A DNA stretch of 64,000 nt, from the NCBI GenBank assembly GCA_052170135.1, contig JBQNBC010000002.1, positions 62,001-126,000 on the forward strand, in the 5' to 3' direction. Below the pieces are notes generated by a model. The model was not told where the DNA came from and did no database searches. It saw only the letters and a list, made by a program, of their open reading frames with translations. Of the stretch, positions 36,077-44,274 are shown in pieces. The position numbers and the translations under genes are program-made. The stretch's first letter is position 1. Each line of letters begins with the position of its first letter. The stretch comes from Wolinella sp052170135 (lineage in GTDB: Bacteria > Campylobacterota > Campylobacteria > Campylobacterales > Helicobacteraceae).

Positions 36077-37297
36077 TTATCCTAAAAAGCTGATAATAGC
36101 AGCTTGGTTTCGCCCCCACTCCTTGGCGTTGTAAAGTGCCTTATCCGCGCTCTCTATTATCTCTTGTGGGCTATTTATCTTTGCAGGTATCAAACATACT
36201 GCACCCATAGAGATAGTTACAAATGGAGCAGCAGAGTTTCGCTTATGTGGTATTTTTAGCCCTTCAATAGCGTTTAGCATTTTTGTGCATAAAGCTAGCG
36301 ATTCTTCTTCATTTAGCCCTAGTGCTAGCGCGCCAAACTCCTCCCCGCCAAGGCGAAAAAATCGTTCCTCTGGTGGATTTAACAGAGTATCAAGTGTTTT
36401 TGCTACACGCTTTAGTGCCTCATCTCCTTCTTGATGACCGTATGTGTCGTTGTAGAGCTTGAAGTGATCGATGTCAATCATTATAAAAGTAAGGCTTGTA
36501 TGCGCTTCAATAGAGTGCTCTATCTCACGCTCAAAGATAATATCGAAGAATCTACGATTATAAACACTAGTTAGCGCATCTTTTATAGCAAGCTCTTTTA
36601 GTACCATATTTGCCTTTTTTAGCTCTGTACGATTTAGGTCTAGCTGTCGGTAGTTTTGCGCTATACCACGTCCAATAAATATAAAAAGCGCACTAATAAC
36701 AAGTAGTATTGCACTAAGTGTAAGCCATATGACCTTTATAGAGTGCGCCTGCTCATCCTGCGCCTCATTTTCAATAAGTTTCACATGAGATTCTTCACTA
36801 TTTATTAGCTCTCGTAATACGGATTGCGTACGAGAAATCATCTCAAAAATACGCTCATTTGAGAGAGACTGGATACGTACACTCTGCGCTGATTCTAATA
36901 TTTGATAAATCAACATAATACGTATAGAAGTATCATCTATTTGCTCTTTAGCGCGTCGTCTTATATCAGATTCTCTATCCAGGGTACTACGCGCTTCATA
37001 TTCACTCCATTTCATGCTGATTTCTGCATGCAAGGAATTGATTCTCGCTGAAGAATCAGTGGCTTTTATCGTTCCGCTTTTGGCACGTAAAATAAGCGGT
37101 GCTAACTCCGCACCAATAAGAGAATCAAGCCGCTCAAGCCCCAAGATAGTCTCGTAATTTTGCTTGTGCAGATTCTTTGCCCATTGATACGAATGCGACA
37201 AGAATCGACTCTCCATAAAACCGACCAAAAGCAAGCTAACAAGCATCGCAAATGCTAGCAAAAGCAACTGGAGTTTTACAGCTTTTTCGCTACTCAT
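36077..37297 (-). CDS. Membrane-bound diguanylate cyclase (GGDEF)
   Basis: 406 aa. TM1 about 9-29, a periplasmic helical sensor region, TM2 about 190-208, then a short coiled coil and the GGDEF domain. DALTSVYNRRFFD opens the domain and the active motif is intact as RLGGEEFG. The RxxD inhibitory site is absent (PPEE occupies the position), so product feedback by c-di-GMP is unlikely. It lies between putP and pycB with 1 bp to putP. Confidence 0.9.
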   Translation of the reverse strand: MSSEKAVKLQLLLLAFAMLVSLLLVGFMESRFLSHSYQWAKNLHKQNYETILGLERLDSLIGAELAPLILRAKSGTIKATDSSARINSLHAEISMKWSEYEARSTLDRESDIRRRAKEQIDDTSIRIMLIYQILESAQSVRIQSLSNERIFEMISRTQSVLRELINSEESHVKLIENEAQDEQAHSIKVIWLTLSAILLVISALFIFIGRGIAQNYRQLDLNRTELKKANMVLKELAIKDALTSVYNRRFFDIIFEREIEHSIEAHTSLTFIMIDIDHFKLYNDTYGHQEGDEALKRVAKTLDTLLNPPEERFFRLGGEEFGALALGLNEEESLALCTKMLNAIEGLKIPHKRNSAAPFVTISMGAVCLIPAKINSPQEIIESADKALYNAKEWGRNQAAIISFLG

Positions 37298-37298
37298 T

Positions 37299-38789
37299 TT
37301 AGTGTCTCTTTAACTCCTCTTGAAGCGTGGTGAATGCCTCTTTTGTCCCTTCTCGCACAGGCTGAAATAGACTAACAAAAACGATTGCAAAGCTCGCCAT
37401 AAGGAATCCGGGGATGATCTCATAAATATCAAAGTATGGTGATATGAAATTTTTATAAAGTATGACTGTTACTGCACCGCTGAGCATGCCACAAATAGCA
37501 CCAAGCCGCGTCATTCGCCCCCAAAATAGTGAAAATAGTATCACGCTTCCGAAACTTGCACCAAAGCCAGCCCATGCGTAGGCGACGATTTTTAAAATGC
37601 TGGAATTTTTATCAAGTGATATTATAAATGCAATGAGCGCAACGACAAGCACAGATGCACGGGAGAATCGCATAATAAGCTTAGGGTCTGCTTGTGTGTG
37701 AAACAGCTTTCTATAAAAGTCCTCAGCTATCGTAGAGGAGCTAACTAAAAGCTGTGAACTAACAGTACTCATAATAGCCGCAAGAATCGCACTTAATAGT
37801 ATCCCACTTACCCATGGATTAAATAGCAACTGACTCATGACGATAAAAATCTGCTCTGGATCGCGTAGAGTGAGATTAAACTTCTCAACATAAGCAATCC
37901 CTAAGAATCCAAGCAAGCACGCACCAAGCAAACTTAAAGACATCCACAAAATCCCAATAACAGTCGCAGTAGGAATCTCACGCGTAGAGCGTATAGACAT
38001 AAAGCGCACCAAAATATGTGGCTGCCCAAAATAGCCAAGCCCCCATGCAAGTGAGCTTATGATTCCAATAAATGTCACGCCGCTACCCATTGAGACTTTA
38101 GACTCATCAAGTGCACTAGTAATTACAAATGCTTCACCAAAGCCGCCTAAATCAGAGAGCATTACAGTAGGAATCACAAGTAATGCGCCCATCATTAATA
38201 ACCCCTGGAGCATATCCGTCCAGCATACAGCTAAATAACCACCAAAAAATGTGTAGCTAACAATTATAATAGAGCCGATAACCAGCGCATAGTGGTAGTT
38301 TAGACCAAATGTCCCTTCTAAAAGCTTTGCGCCACCGACAAGTCCAGCTGATGTATAAATAGTAAAAAAGACCAGAATAATGAGTGCGGAGATAATTCTT
38401 AGCGCATGAGAGCTATCAGAAAAACGTGTCTCAAAATAGTCAGGAATTGTAATTGAACCAGCGACAGAGCCAGTGTATACGCGCAGACGTTTCGCGACAA
38501 AGCTCCAATTTATAAACGCACCAATAGTAAGCCCAATGGCAATATAGCTCTGCGCTACTCCACCCACATACAGCGCACCTGGTAGCCCCATCAACAGCCA
38601 GCCACTCATATCTGATGCACCAGCAGATAGCGCGCTGACCGCCGCCCCAAGGCTACGACCGCCAAGAAAATACTCCTCTGTATTGTTCGTGCGACGATAG
38701 AAATAAAATCCAATATAGAGCATAACAAGCGTGTAAGCACCAAAGGTAATCAAAACAGGAAAGCTAAAGACAACGGTGTCTAAATTCAT
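37299..38789 (-). CDS. putP: Sodium/proline symporter
   Basis: 496-aa SSS-family transporter with about 13 TMs. Key motifs: RSLGAAVSALSAGASDMSGWLLMGLPGALY near TM2 (in part), and AAIMSTVSSQLLVSSS, with the Na+-site serines. Closest by pattern to PutP. putA is not adjacent. It is the start of a putP-GGDEF-pycB run. Confidence 0.88.
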   Translation of the reverse strand: MNLDTVVFSFPVLITFGAYTLVMLYIGFYFYRRTNNTEEYFLGGRSLGAAVSALSAGASDMSGWLLMGLPGALYVGGVAQSYIAIGLTIGAFINWSFVAKRLRVYTGSVAGSITIPDYFETRFSDSSHALRIISALIILVFFTIYTSAGLVGGAKLLEGTFGLNYHYALVIGSIIIVSYTFFGGYLAVCWTDMLQGLLMMGALLVIPTVMLSDLGGFGEAFVITSALDESKVSMGSGVTFIGIISSLAWGLGYFGQPHILVRFMSIRSTREIPTATVIGILWMSLSLLGACLLGFLGIAYVEKFNLTLRDPEQIFIVMSQLLFNPWVSGILLSAILAAIMSTVSSQLLVSSSTIAEDFYRKLFHTQADPKLIMRFSRASVLVVALIAFIISLDKNSSILKIVAYAWAGFGASFGSVILFSLFWGRMTRLGAICGMLSGAVTVILYKNFISPYFDIYEIIPGFLMASFAIVFVSLFQPVREGTKEAFTTLQEELKRH

Positions 38790-39156
38790 TTCATAATTCC
38801 TTAAAAAAATACACTTAATCGAGGAATCTTACCAAAAAGAGGTTACTTTTTGGCGAGGCTACAGCCACATTTGGTTTTGTATGTAGTGTAAAAATGTTAT
38901 TTATCACATCAAATAAAATCTCAAAAATAGCTTTTATCCTATTTCTTTGATAGAGATGGAACTTTATAGAGTTAAATTTCAATCATAACCATCTATCAAT
39001 GCAAGCAAAGGCAAAGAAGTATTAAAAAGCACGAGAGAGTTTTATGCTTAATGAAAGAGACATATTGTTTAATAGCTTAATAGTGCAAACACAAAGAGCT
39101 AGTTGCAAACTTGCCATGCAAATAGCCCTTGTGTACGGGGTGGTGCCTAGTTTGAC
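38790..39156. other. 367-bp intergenic region with a stem-loop
   Basis: Between putP and tonB. It holds a perfect 8-bp hairpin CCAAAAAG-aggtta-CTTTTTGG at 38832-38853, about 43 bp upstream of putP. A 38-codon plus-strand frame at 39042-39158 has no clear RBS and I take it as chance. No other gene seen. Confidence 0.5.
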
Positions 39157-39900
39157 TTAAAGTAGCTCATAGTTTATCGGCACTTGGATTCTTATACGTC
39201 TATTCGGTGTCGGAAAGTCTTGCGATGCCTTCTTAATCACTTCAGTTGCATGGTTATCAAGCAACGCATAGCCAGATCCCTTGATTACCTTAATCCACGC
39301 TAACTCACCGCTATCTCTTAGACCAAACTCAAGGAGTGTCTCGCCCTGCATTTTCATACGCATCGCCTGACGAGGATAGCTCTTGTGTTTAAGAATCGCA
39401 GCATATATGCGCTCCAAAAGTTCTCTATCGCGCTCGTTATCAGCCATCTCCTCGCTACCCTGTGGGAGAATAGAACCAGCACTAGAGACTGCTGGCTGTG
39501 CTGGTGTAGGTACCGCCTCAGCCACACTCTCACTGGTGGTTGTATGTTGTTCTACAACTGGCTCGGGCTCGGGCTGTGGCACTGGCTTTGGATCAAAAGT
39601 AGGTTTTGGCTTTGGTTTTGGCTTTGGTTTTGGCGGCTGCACCGGTGGTGGAGGTGCTGGCGGTGGTGGAGGTGCTGGCGTCTCCACTGGCGGTGCTGGA
39701 GGTGTTTCTTGCTTTGGAATTTGTATATTTGCCAAAGATAGCTTGACTGCCGTGCTAGAGCTCTGTAGCTTTAGCGCCTCCTCTGGATATAGTATCACGC
39801 TGGCAACAAGTGCACTGTGGACTAGAAATGAGATTCCCAGCCCCAGCCAGAAGTGCTTTGGATTAAGATTGCTGTTTAGCGATAATCTGGAAGTTTTCAT
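39157..39900 (-). CDS. tonB: Energy-transducing protein TonB
   Basis: Couples the inner-membrane proton gradient to outer-membrane receptors. 247 aa: cytoplasmic start, TM at about 16-36, a proline-rich spacer (APPPPPAPPPP, KPKPKPKPKP, PQPEPEP) and a C-terminal TonB domain (GETLLEFGLRDSGELAWIKV). It overlaps exbD by 38 nt. The order exbB-exbD-tonB is that of H. pylori. Confidence 0.94.
   Translation of the reverse strand: MKTSRLSLNSNLNPKHFWLGLGISFLVHSALVASVILYPEEALKLQSSSTAVKLSLANIQIPKQETPPAPPVETPAPPPPPAPPPPVQPPKPKPKPKPKPTFDPKPVPQPEPEPVVEQHTTTSESVAEAVPTPAQPAVSSAGSILPQGSEEMADNERDRELLERIYAAILKHKSYPRQAMRMKMQGETLLEFGLRDSGELAWIKVIKGSGYALLDNHATEVIKKASQDFPTPNRRIRIQVPINYELL
39602..39678 (-). repeat. 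Tandem repeats inside the TonB spacer
   Basis: Two adjoining arrays. About 2.75 copies of the 12-bp unit GGTTTTGGCTTT at 39602-39634 code for Lys-Pro repeats. Two copies of an 18-bp unit (CGGTGGTGGAGGTGCTGG) at 39643-39678 code for Pro/Ala. Both units are multiples of three, so copy change keeps frame and alters spacer length. Confidence 0.8.
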
Positions 39901-40246
39901 GACCCTTGGCCTTTAAAACATCTATAACTTGTATAAATAAGTCAAATTTGCTCTCCTTATCGCTCTTTAAGATAACCGGAAAGTCCTTGCTAAGTGGAGC
40001 AAGCTTGATTCTTAGATCCTCAATGCTTGACTTTGCCTCATCGATAAAAAGCTCATTTTCAGCACTTATAACTATCTCTAGCTTTTGATTGATCGTCTGC
40101 GTCTCAGCTGATGATGCCTCTGGAAGATCGATTTTTATTTTACCCTGTGCGATGAATGTCGAAATGGTAAGGACGATTGCTAGCAGAACCAACATTACAT
40201 CGATAAACGGGACGATATTTAGCCCCTCTGGTCTTTTAAGACGCAT
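39863..40246 (-). CDS. exbD: Biopolymer transport protein ExbD
   Basis: 127 aa, one TM at about 10-32 with the proton-path Asp in NIVPFIDVMLVLLAI, then a periplasmic domain ending with VIDVLKAKGHENFQIIAK. Part of the ExbB-ExbD motor that drives TonB. Overlaps exbB by 11 nt and tonB by 38 nt. Confidence 0.95.
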   Translation of the reverse strand: MRLKRPEGLNIVPFIDVMLVLLAIVLTISTFIAQGKIKIDLPEASSAETQTINQKLEIVISAENELFIDEAKSSIEDLRIKLAPLSKDFPVILKSDKESKFDLFIQVIDVLKAKGHENFQIIAKQQS

Positions 40247-40664
40247 TATTCAAGCTCTTCCAAGAAGCAGTGTGGACATCTACTTGACGTAGGCATGCTG
40301 TATATGCGATAAGTGTAGGAATCGCGACCAAAAGCCCAAGCGCTGTCGCTTTAAGTGCGAGCGAAAGCCCAATAAGAACGGTATTTGTGTCAATTCCGCC
40401 ACCGCTACCCATATCATAAAATGTAACCATAATCCCAATAACCGTACCCAGAAGTCCAACATATGGAGCGTTTGAACCAATAATAGACAGAATAGTGAGA
40501 TTCTTAGTAAGGTCATTTTCTAGCTGATTTATATCTTTATATTTGTCAATTTCTACAATTTTGTAGTAAAAAAACCGCTCAATAGCGTATGCGAGCGCAA
40601 GCAGGCTCATTAAACCGAGAATCCCAAAAACAGCATGATCCATATATGCCTTGATTATGTCCAT
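40236..40664 (-). CDS. exbB: Biopolymer transport protein ExbB
   Basis: 142 aa with three TMs. The conserved core NAPYVGLLGTVIGIMVTFYDMG and GLSLALKATALGLLVAIPTLIAY are present. First gene of the operon, directly behind a -10 box and a Fur-box-like site. The short form matches the Helicobacter ExbB type. Confidence 0.94.
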   Translation of the reverse strand: MDIIKAYMDHAVFGILGLMSLLALAYAIERFFYYKIVEIDKYKDINQLENDLTKNLTILSIIGSNAPYVGLLGTVIGIMVTFYDMGSGGGIDTNTVLIGLSLALKATALGLLVAIPTLIAYTACLRQVDVHTASWKSLNNAS

Positions 40665-40712
40665 TTAGTAACCTTAAGTTTGATTTTGCTCGCGCATGTT
40701 AGCTAAAAACAC

Positions 40713-40736
40713 ATTATATTTCAATAATCATTACTA
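40713..40736 (-). promoter_or_regulatory. exbB promoter (-10 TATAAT) with an overlapping Fur box
   Basis: On the minus strand, TAGTAATGATTATTG (40736-40722) matches 12 of 14 defined bases of the H. pylori Fur consensus TAATAATnATTATTA. TATAAT follows at 40718-40713. The site covers the -10/-35 spacer, as expected for iron-bound Fur repression of exbB-exbD-tonB. Confidence 0.65.
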
Positions 40737-40963
40737 ACTAATATAGGTAACTAAAGCTGAGAAATACACTTTAACTAGCGAAAGAAAATTGTTGTTTAGA
40801 GAAATGCTAGTTATTTTTTGACATAAAATTCGTAGATAAGCCTATAGAGGTCACACCAAAAACACTAAAAATAAGAATCACACATAAAATATTTTGCAAA
40901 TCCAAAAAACAAAGTTGCCACCAATATAAAGCTTAAGGGCAAATGGCGAATCCTGTTTATGGC

Positions 40964-41336
40964 TCAATACGATATAAACGCGTATCGCTTTTTGCCAGCC
41001 TCATGTAGCACTTCCTCAGCTAGGCTGTATGCTTTGCTAGTGATTATATCGGTCTTTTCTGCAACGTTTGCATTTCGCTGAGTTACGATATCTAGCTGTG
41101 AGATTGCCTCATTGATTTGCGATACCCCTTGCGCTTGCTCTTTAATGCTATCGCTCATCTTTCATCGCTATCTCTAGCTTTTGCTTTGTATGCCGCCAAA
41201 TTGCCGTACTGTCTCTAATTTGCTACGTTGTAATAACGACTTCGCGCGTGACTTGCTCATGTAACGAACGAGTATGTTTGGAAAGCTCACCATGCTCCTT
41301 GTAACTTTTTGTGATAAGGTTGAGACTGTAGCACTG
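40964..41336 (-). pseudogene. Decayed methyl-accepting chemotaxis protein, C-terminal part
   Basis: The end of an MCP signalling domain is readable across two frames. Upstream part: SLNLITKSYKEHGELSKHT and LHEQVTREVVITT, a TAG at 41225-41223, then QIRDSTAIWRHTKQKLEIAMKDE. After a frameshift, MSDSIKEQAQGVSQINEAIS and QLDIVTQRNANVAEKT run to the stop at 40964. The N-terminal sensor, TMs and hairpin tip are gone. It lies behind the exbB promoter on the same strand, with about 300 bp of apparently empty DNA between. Confidence 0.8.
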
Positions 41337-41447
41337 TATATAAAAGTAATAATGTTATGAATATTAGTTGATGATATTAGAAATGATTAAGTGCTTAATA
41401 TTGCATTGCCACCCTAGCAAAAATTCAAATATCATAAAAAATATATC

Positions 41448-42017
41448 TTAGGCTCTAAAAATTCCACCAAAACTCTGAAAAAGCTTCAAAACAATATAGA
41501 ACTGATTAAAAACTAGCAAAATATAGAGCCAAAAAATCTGCTCCAGCTGCGCTGTAATTCCTGCCTTTTCTAGTAAAAAGTAGAGCGACGACGAGAGTAA
41601 AAGCCCAGCTAAGTAACCCTTTTGCTTTATGATATCAAGCATTGATACCACGCTCTTATGATGAAAGATAATCGTCTCAGCTCTTACCAAATACGAGCCA
41701 AAAACAAAAATCAACTGATAGATAGAATAGATAGCTAACGCGCTTGTAGCATTTGAAGGCATAGCAAAAAACACCACCAAAATAAATAGCGGCAAAATCT
41801 CCACTAAAAGTAGAATTCTTGCATAAGAATCGACATTTAAAATCCGCCCATAAAGCTTTGCCACGCCCCACATTCCAATGGCTAGCAGCACTCCACCTAT
41901 GGAAAAGACAATAGGCTTTAATGGCGCATAAATAATAAAAATAGTGCTAAGTGAAAGCCCACTAAAAAGCGAATTAAGCAACTTGTAATGCATATAAGCG
42001 CGGAGATTTATTTTCAT
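41448..42017 (-). CDS. Unknown integral membrane protein
   Basis: 189 aa if started at ATG 42017 (MKINLRAYMHY); an earlier ATG at 42074 would place an AGAATC stem-loop inside the gene. Five or six hydrophobic segments are visible and no motif is recognised. It lies downstream of the TonB-dependent receptor, so a role in uptake of the same ligand is possible but unproven. Confidence 0.6.
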   Translation of the reverse strand: MKINLRAYMHYKLLNSLFSGLSLSTIFIIYAPLKPIVFSIGGVLLAIGMWGVAKLYGRILNVDSYARILLLVEILPLFILVVFFAMPSNATSALAIYSIYQLIFVFGSYLVRAETIIFHHKSVVSMLDIIKQKGYLAGLLLSSSLYFLLEKAGITAQLEQIFWLYILLVFNQFYIVLKLFQSFGGIFRA

Positions 42018-42047
42018 TTTATATTCCTGAACTCTAATCAAACAAAT

Positions 42048-42081
42048 AAGAATCGTACGTAAACGAATTAGCACGATTCTT
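42048..42081 (-). terminator. Inverted AGAATCGT pair after the TonB receptor
   Basis: AAGAATCGT and ACGATTCTT form a perfect 9-bp stem with a 16-nt loop. It lies between the receptor (stop at 42175) and the membrane-protein gene, and the minus-strand tail ATTTGTTTGATT is T-rich. The arrangement is nearly the same as at 54132-54167. Confidence 0.5.
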
Positions 42082-42174
42082 GTGCGATCCTCTCCCTATC
42101 ATTGCGCAATCAATTTAAAGAATCTATTCGCAAAATAGGCACGTGAGAATCGCAGATTATCACCTTTTTTAATG

Positions 42175-44130
42175 TTAGAAAAAGTACTTAACGCCGACGC
42201 CACCACTACGATCAAACGTATGCGGATAGTACGCATCCTCTCGTATCATGACTGCATTTGTTTTTCGTAGCGCATTATTTAAAAACGCATAAAGTTCGAA
42301 GCTACCAACCTCATAGCTTGCGCCAAAAGAGAGATTTTGATAGCTTGGCTGCTTTGTCTGAGTGTTTGCAAAGTCCTCATACGCATAAGCACGCGAAATA
42401 TATTTATAGTTTGCTTGGAGATTGAGATTTTGAGTTGCCTTATAGGCGATACCTAGAGCTAACGTATGATGCGCGCTACCTGGTAGTCCGCTAGAGCCGA
42501 AATCTCTACCGCCTTGAACTTCCTCTTTTATCTCGCTTTTTACGTAAGAATATTGCGTTGTAGTCGAGATTCTTTCACTCCAATATGCTTTGTGGCTTAG
42601 CTCAATTCCTCTCTTTTGACTCTTGTCTATGTTTGTATTTGCCCAAGAGATAGGATCGTAGTAGATTTCACCATTTAGGTTTGCAAAAAATAGCGTAGCC
42701 CCAAATCCATGAACTCCAATCCTATGCAAATAGCCAAGCTGATACGTATCACTTCTTTGTGGTTTTATAAATTCATTAAACCCACCACCCCACTTAAAGA
42801 ATCTATCCACATCAGGTACAACAAACGCTCGCGTAAATGAGGCGAAAACCTCGTTGTTGCCACTTATTTGATATTCCCAGCTGACCTCATAGCCTCTTAG
42901 ATTCTTATGCTTAGATTCCTTGTCGTTGCGCTCATACTCTACTCTCTCGCCCCTCGTGCCAAAGCGTAGTCTATGTTCATCCCAGCTCTTTTTCACAATT
43001 CCGTATGCCGCGCTACTATCTTTTGAAACGATATCGCCACCATCTTGATGGCGCAAACTCTCTTTACGCTCGATTCCTAACTCAATATCATGACTACCAA
43101 GCGTAAAATCAACACTCGTGCCTAGATTCTTTCCGCGATATTTGTAGTGTACTGGATAGCTACCTTTGTATTGCCCCTCGCCACTACTACCACCAGCACT
43201 AATGTCAAAACTAAGAGAATCGCTTACGTGATATGTCGCTCCAGTGTTTAGGTGTTTGTCTTTGCGAAAATAGTGTGTATAACTCGTATATCCTGCGCTA
43301 GCAGCACTTGGATCAGAATCAAGCTGTGCTTTTGTAAGTGCACCAGCGTACTTTGCGTCATACTCGCCATAGTCGCCCGCAATTCTTAGCACTAATGACT
43401 CGCTTGGTGTATAAAATAGCGATGCACCAGCGTTTCGATTCTTCTTAAAATCGCGCTCACCGCCACCAGGTACAAGCTGCCTATCACCATCTGTATTTAA
43501 ACCCTGCGCATAAGCTCCTATATTCAAAGTGTCCTTTACGTATCGCCCATAGACGCGTCCATCATGAGTTTTGTAGCTACCGCTTGACAGATGCAATAGT
43601 CCGCCACTCTTCCGCCTTGTGGTGATTTTTAACACGCCCGCACTTGAGCCTGCGCCATACTTTACAGCTCCTTTGCCACGTATGATTTCTATCTTTTCAA
43701 CTGCATCAAGCGGTATAAAACTAAGCGAAATTGGCAACATCTCGATGGATTCCCATTTTATTCCATCAACGACTATCGCGATATTTTGGTAGCCATTTTC
43801 TCCAAATCCTCGTAAATCAAGCTTTTGTGTGAATGGATTCCCATAACTTGGAGTGACTGAAAGAAGTGTCTTTTGACCTAAAAATTCATAGACATTTTGA
43901 GCATAGGAGTTTTTTATATCTTCACTATCCCATACTTCAACGCCAACTCCACTCTCATCGCTACTCTGCGCATATCGTGCCACTTGCGCATTTATCGCAC
44001 TTTCTATGGCTTTATCACTCTCACTTTTTTTAAGCGAATCGTTAGCACTTGCTAGACTTACACTAGCACTCACTGCAAGAATCGCTGCTAGAGAGAAATA
44101 TCGCCCTCTAAAACCTTTTGCCACTTTCAA
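42175..44130 (-). CDS. TonB-dependent outer-membrane receptor
   Basis: 651 aa starting at TTG 44130 with AAAGGAG 7 bases upstream; the signal peptide (SLAAILAVSASVSLASA) follows. Plug domain: GQNIA-type LRGFGENGYQNIAIVVDG and DAVEKIEIIRGKGAVKYG. The barrel ends in VGVKYFF. The close exbB-exbD-tonB operon fits an iron-siderophore or haem receptor; the ligand is unknown. No Fur box as clear as that of exbB was found in front of it. Confidence 0.9.
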   Translation of the reverse strand: MKVAKGFRGRYFSLAAILAVSASVSLASANDSLKKSESDKAIESAINAQVARYAQSSDESGVGVEVWDSEDIKNSYAQNVYEFLGQKTLLSVTPSYGNPFTQKLDLRGFGENGYQNIAIVVDGIKWESIEMLPISLSFIPLDAVEKIEIIRGKGAVKYGAGSSAGVLKITTRRKSGGLLHLSSGSYKTHDGRVYGRYVKDTLNIGAYAQGLNTDGDRQLVPGGGERDFKKNRNAGASLFYTPSESLVLRIAGDYGEYDAKYAGALTKAQLDSDPSAASAGYTSYTHYFRKDKHLNTGATYHVSDSLSFDISAGGSSGEGQYKGSYPVHYKYRGKNLGTSVDFTLGSHDIELGIERKESLRHQDGGDIVSKDSSAAYGIVKKSWDEHRLRFGTRGERVEYERNDKESKHKNLRGYEVSWEYQISGNNEVFASFTRAFVVPDVDRFFKWGGGFNEFIKPQRSDTYQLGYLHRIGVHGFGATLFFANLNGEIYYDPISWANTNIDKSQKRGIELSHKAYWSERISTTTQYSYVKSEIKEEVQGGRDFGSSGLPGSAHHTLALGIAYKATQNLNLQANYKYISRAYAYEDFANTQTKQPSYQNLSFGASYEVGSFELYAFLNNALRKTNAVMIREDAYYPHTFDRSGGVGVKYFF

Positions 44131-44192
44131 AACTACTCCTTTGATTAAGATTCTCGTTCGTTATTTACTATACGAGTCGCGCAATACTAGCA

Positions 44193-44211
44193 GAAAACAT
44201 ATTGTATTTTC
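44193..44211. promoter_or_regulatory. Inverted repeat in the receptor/metH divergent gap
   Basis: GAAAACATATTGTATTTTC, an imperfect inverted repeat of GAAAA(C)ATA. It sits midway in the 144-bp gap between the TonB receptor and metH. A regulator-binding site is possible, identity unknown. Confidence 0.3.
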
Positions 44212-44235
44212 ATTTTTTTACACGCTTTTTTGCGA

Positions 44236-44241
44236 TAGAAT
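44236..44241 (+). promoter_or_regulatory. -10 box (TAGAAT) for metH
   Basis: TGCGATAGAATTC with a T-rich lead, 34 bp before ATG 44275. No cobalamin riboswitch was seen in the short leader. Confidence 0.4.
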
Positions 44242-44274
44242 TCAACGAAAAAGCATGTAAAGCTAAGGAAAACT

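Noticed and set aside
35931..36119. Longer pycB start adding 63 residues
   Set aside because: It would overlap the GGDEF gene, has no family similarity, and ATG 35930 has a good RBS and begins at the conserved N-terminus.
39042..39158. 38-codon plus-strand frame in the putP-tonB gap
   Set aside because: No clear RBS or promoter, and no recognisable composition or motif.
39383..39916. 177-codon plus-strand frame opposite tonB, rich in Gly
   Set aside because: It is the mirror of the Pro-rich tonB repeats; composition is an effect of the real gene.
40810..40850. TTGACA with TATAGA 19 bp later, read as a sigma-70 promoter
   Set aside because: The spacer is long and no gene follows on that strand.
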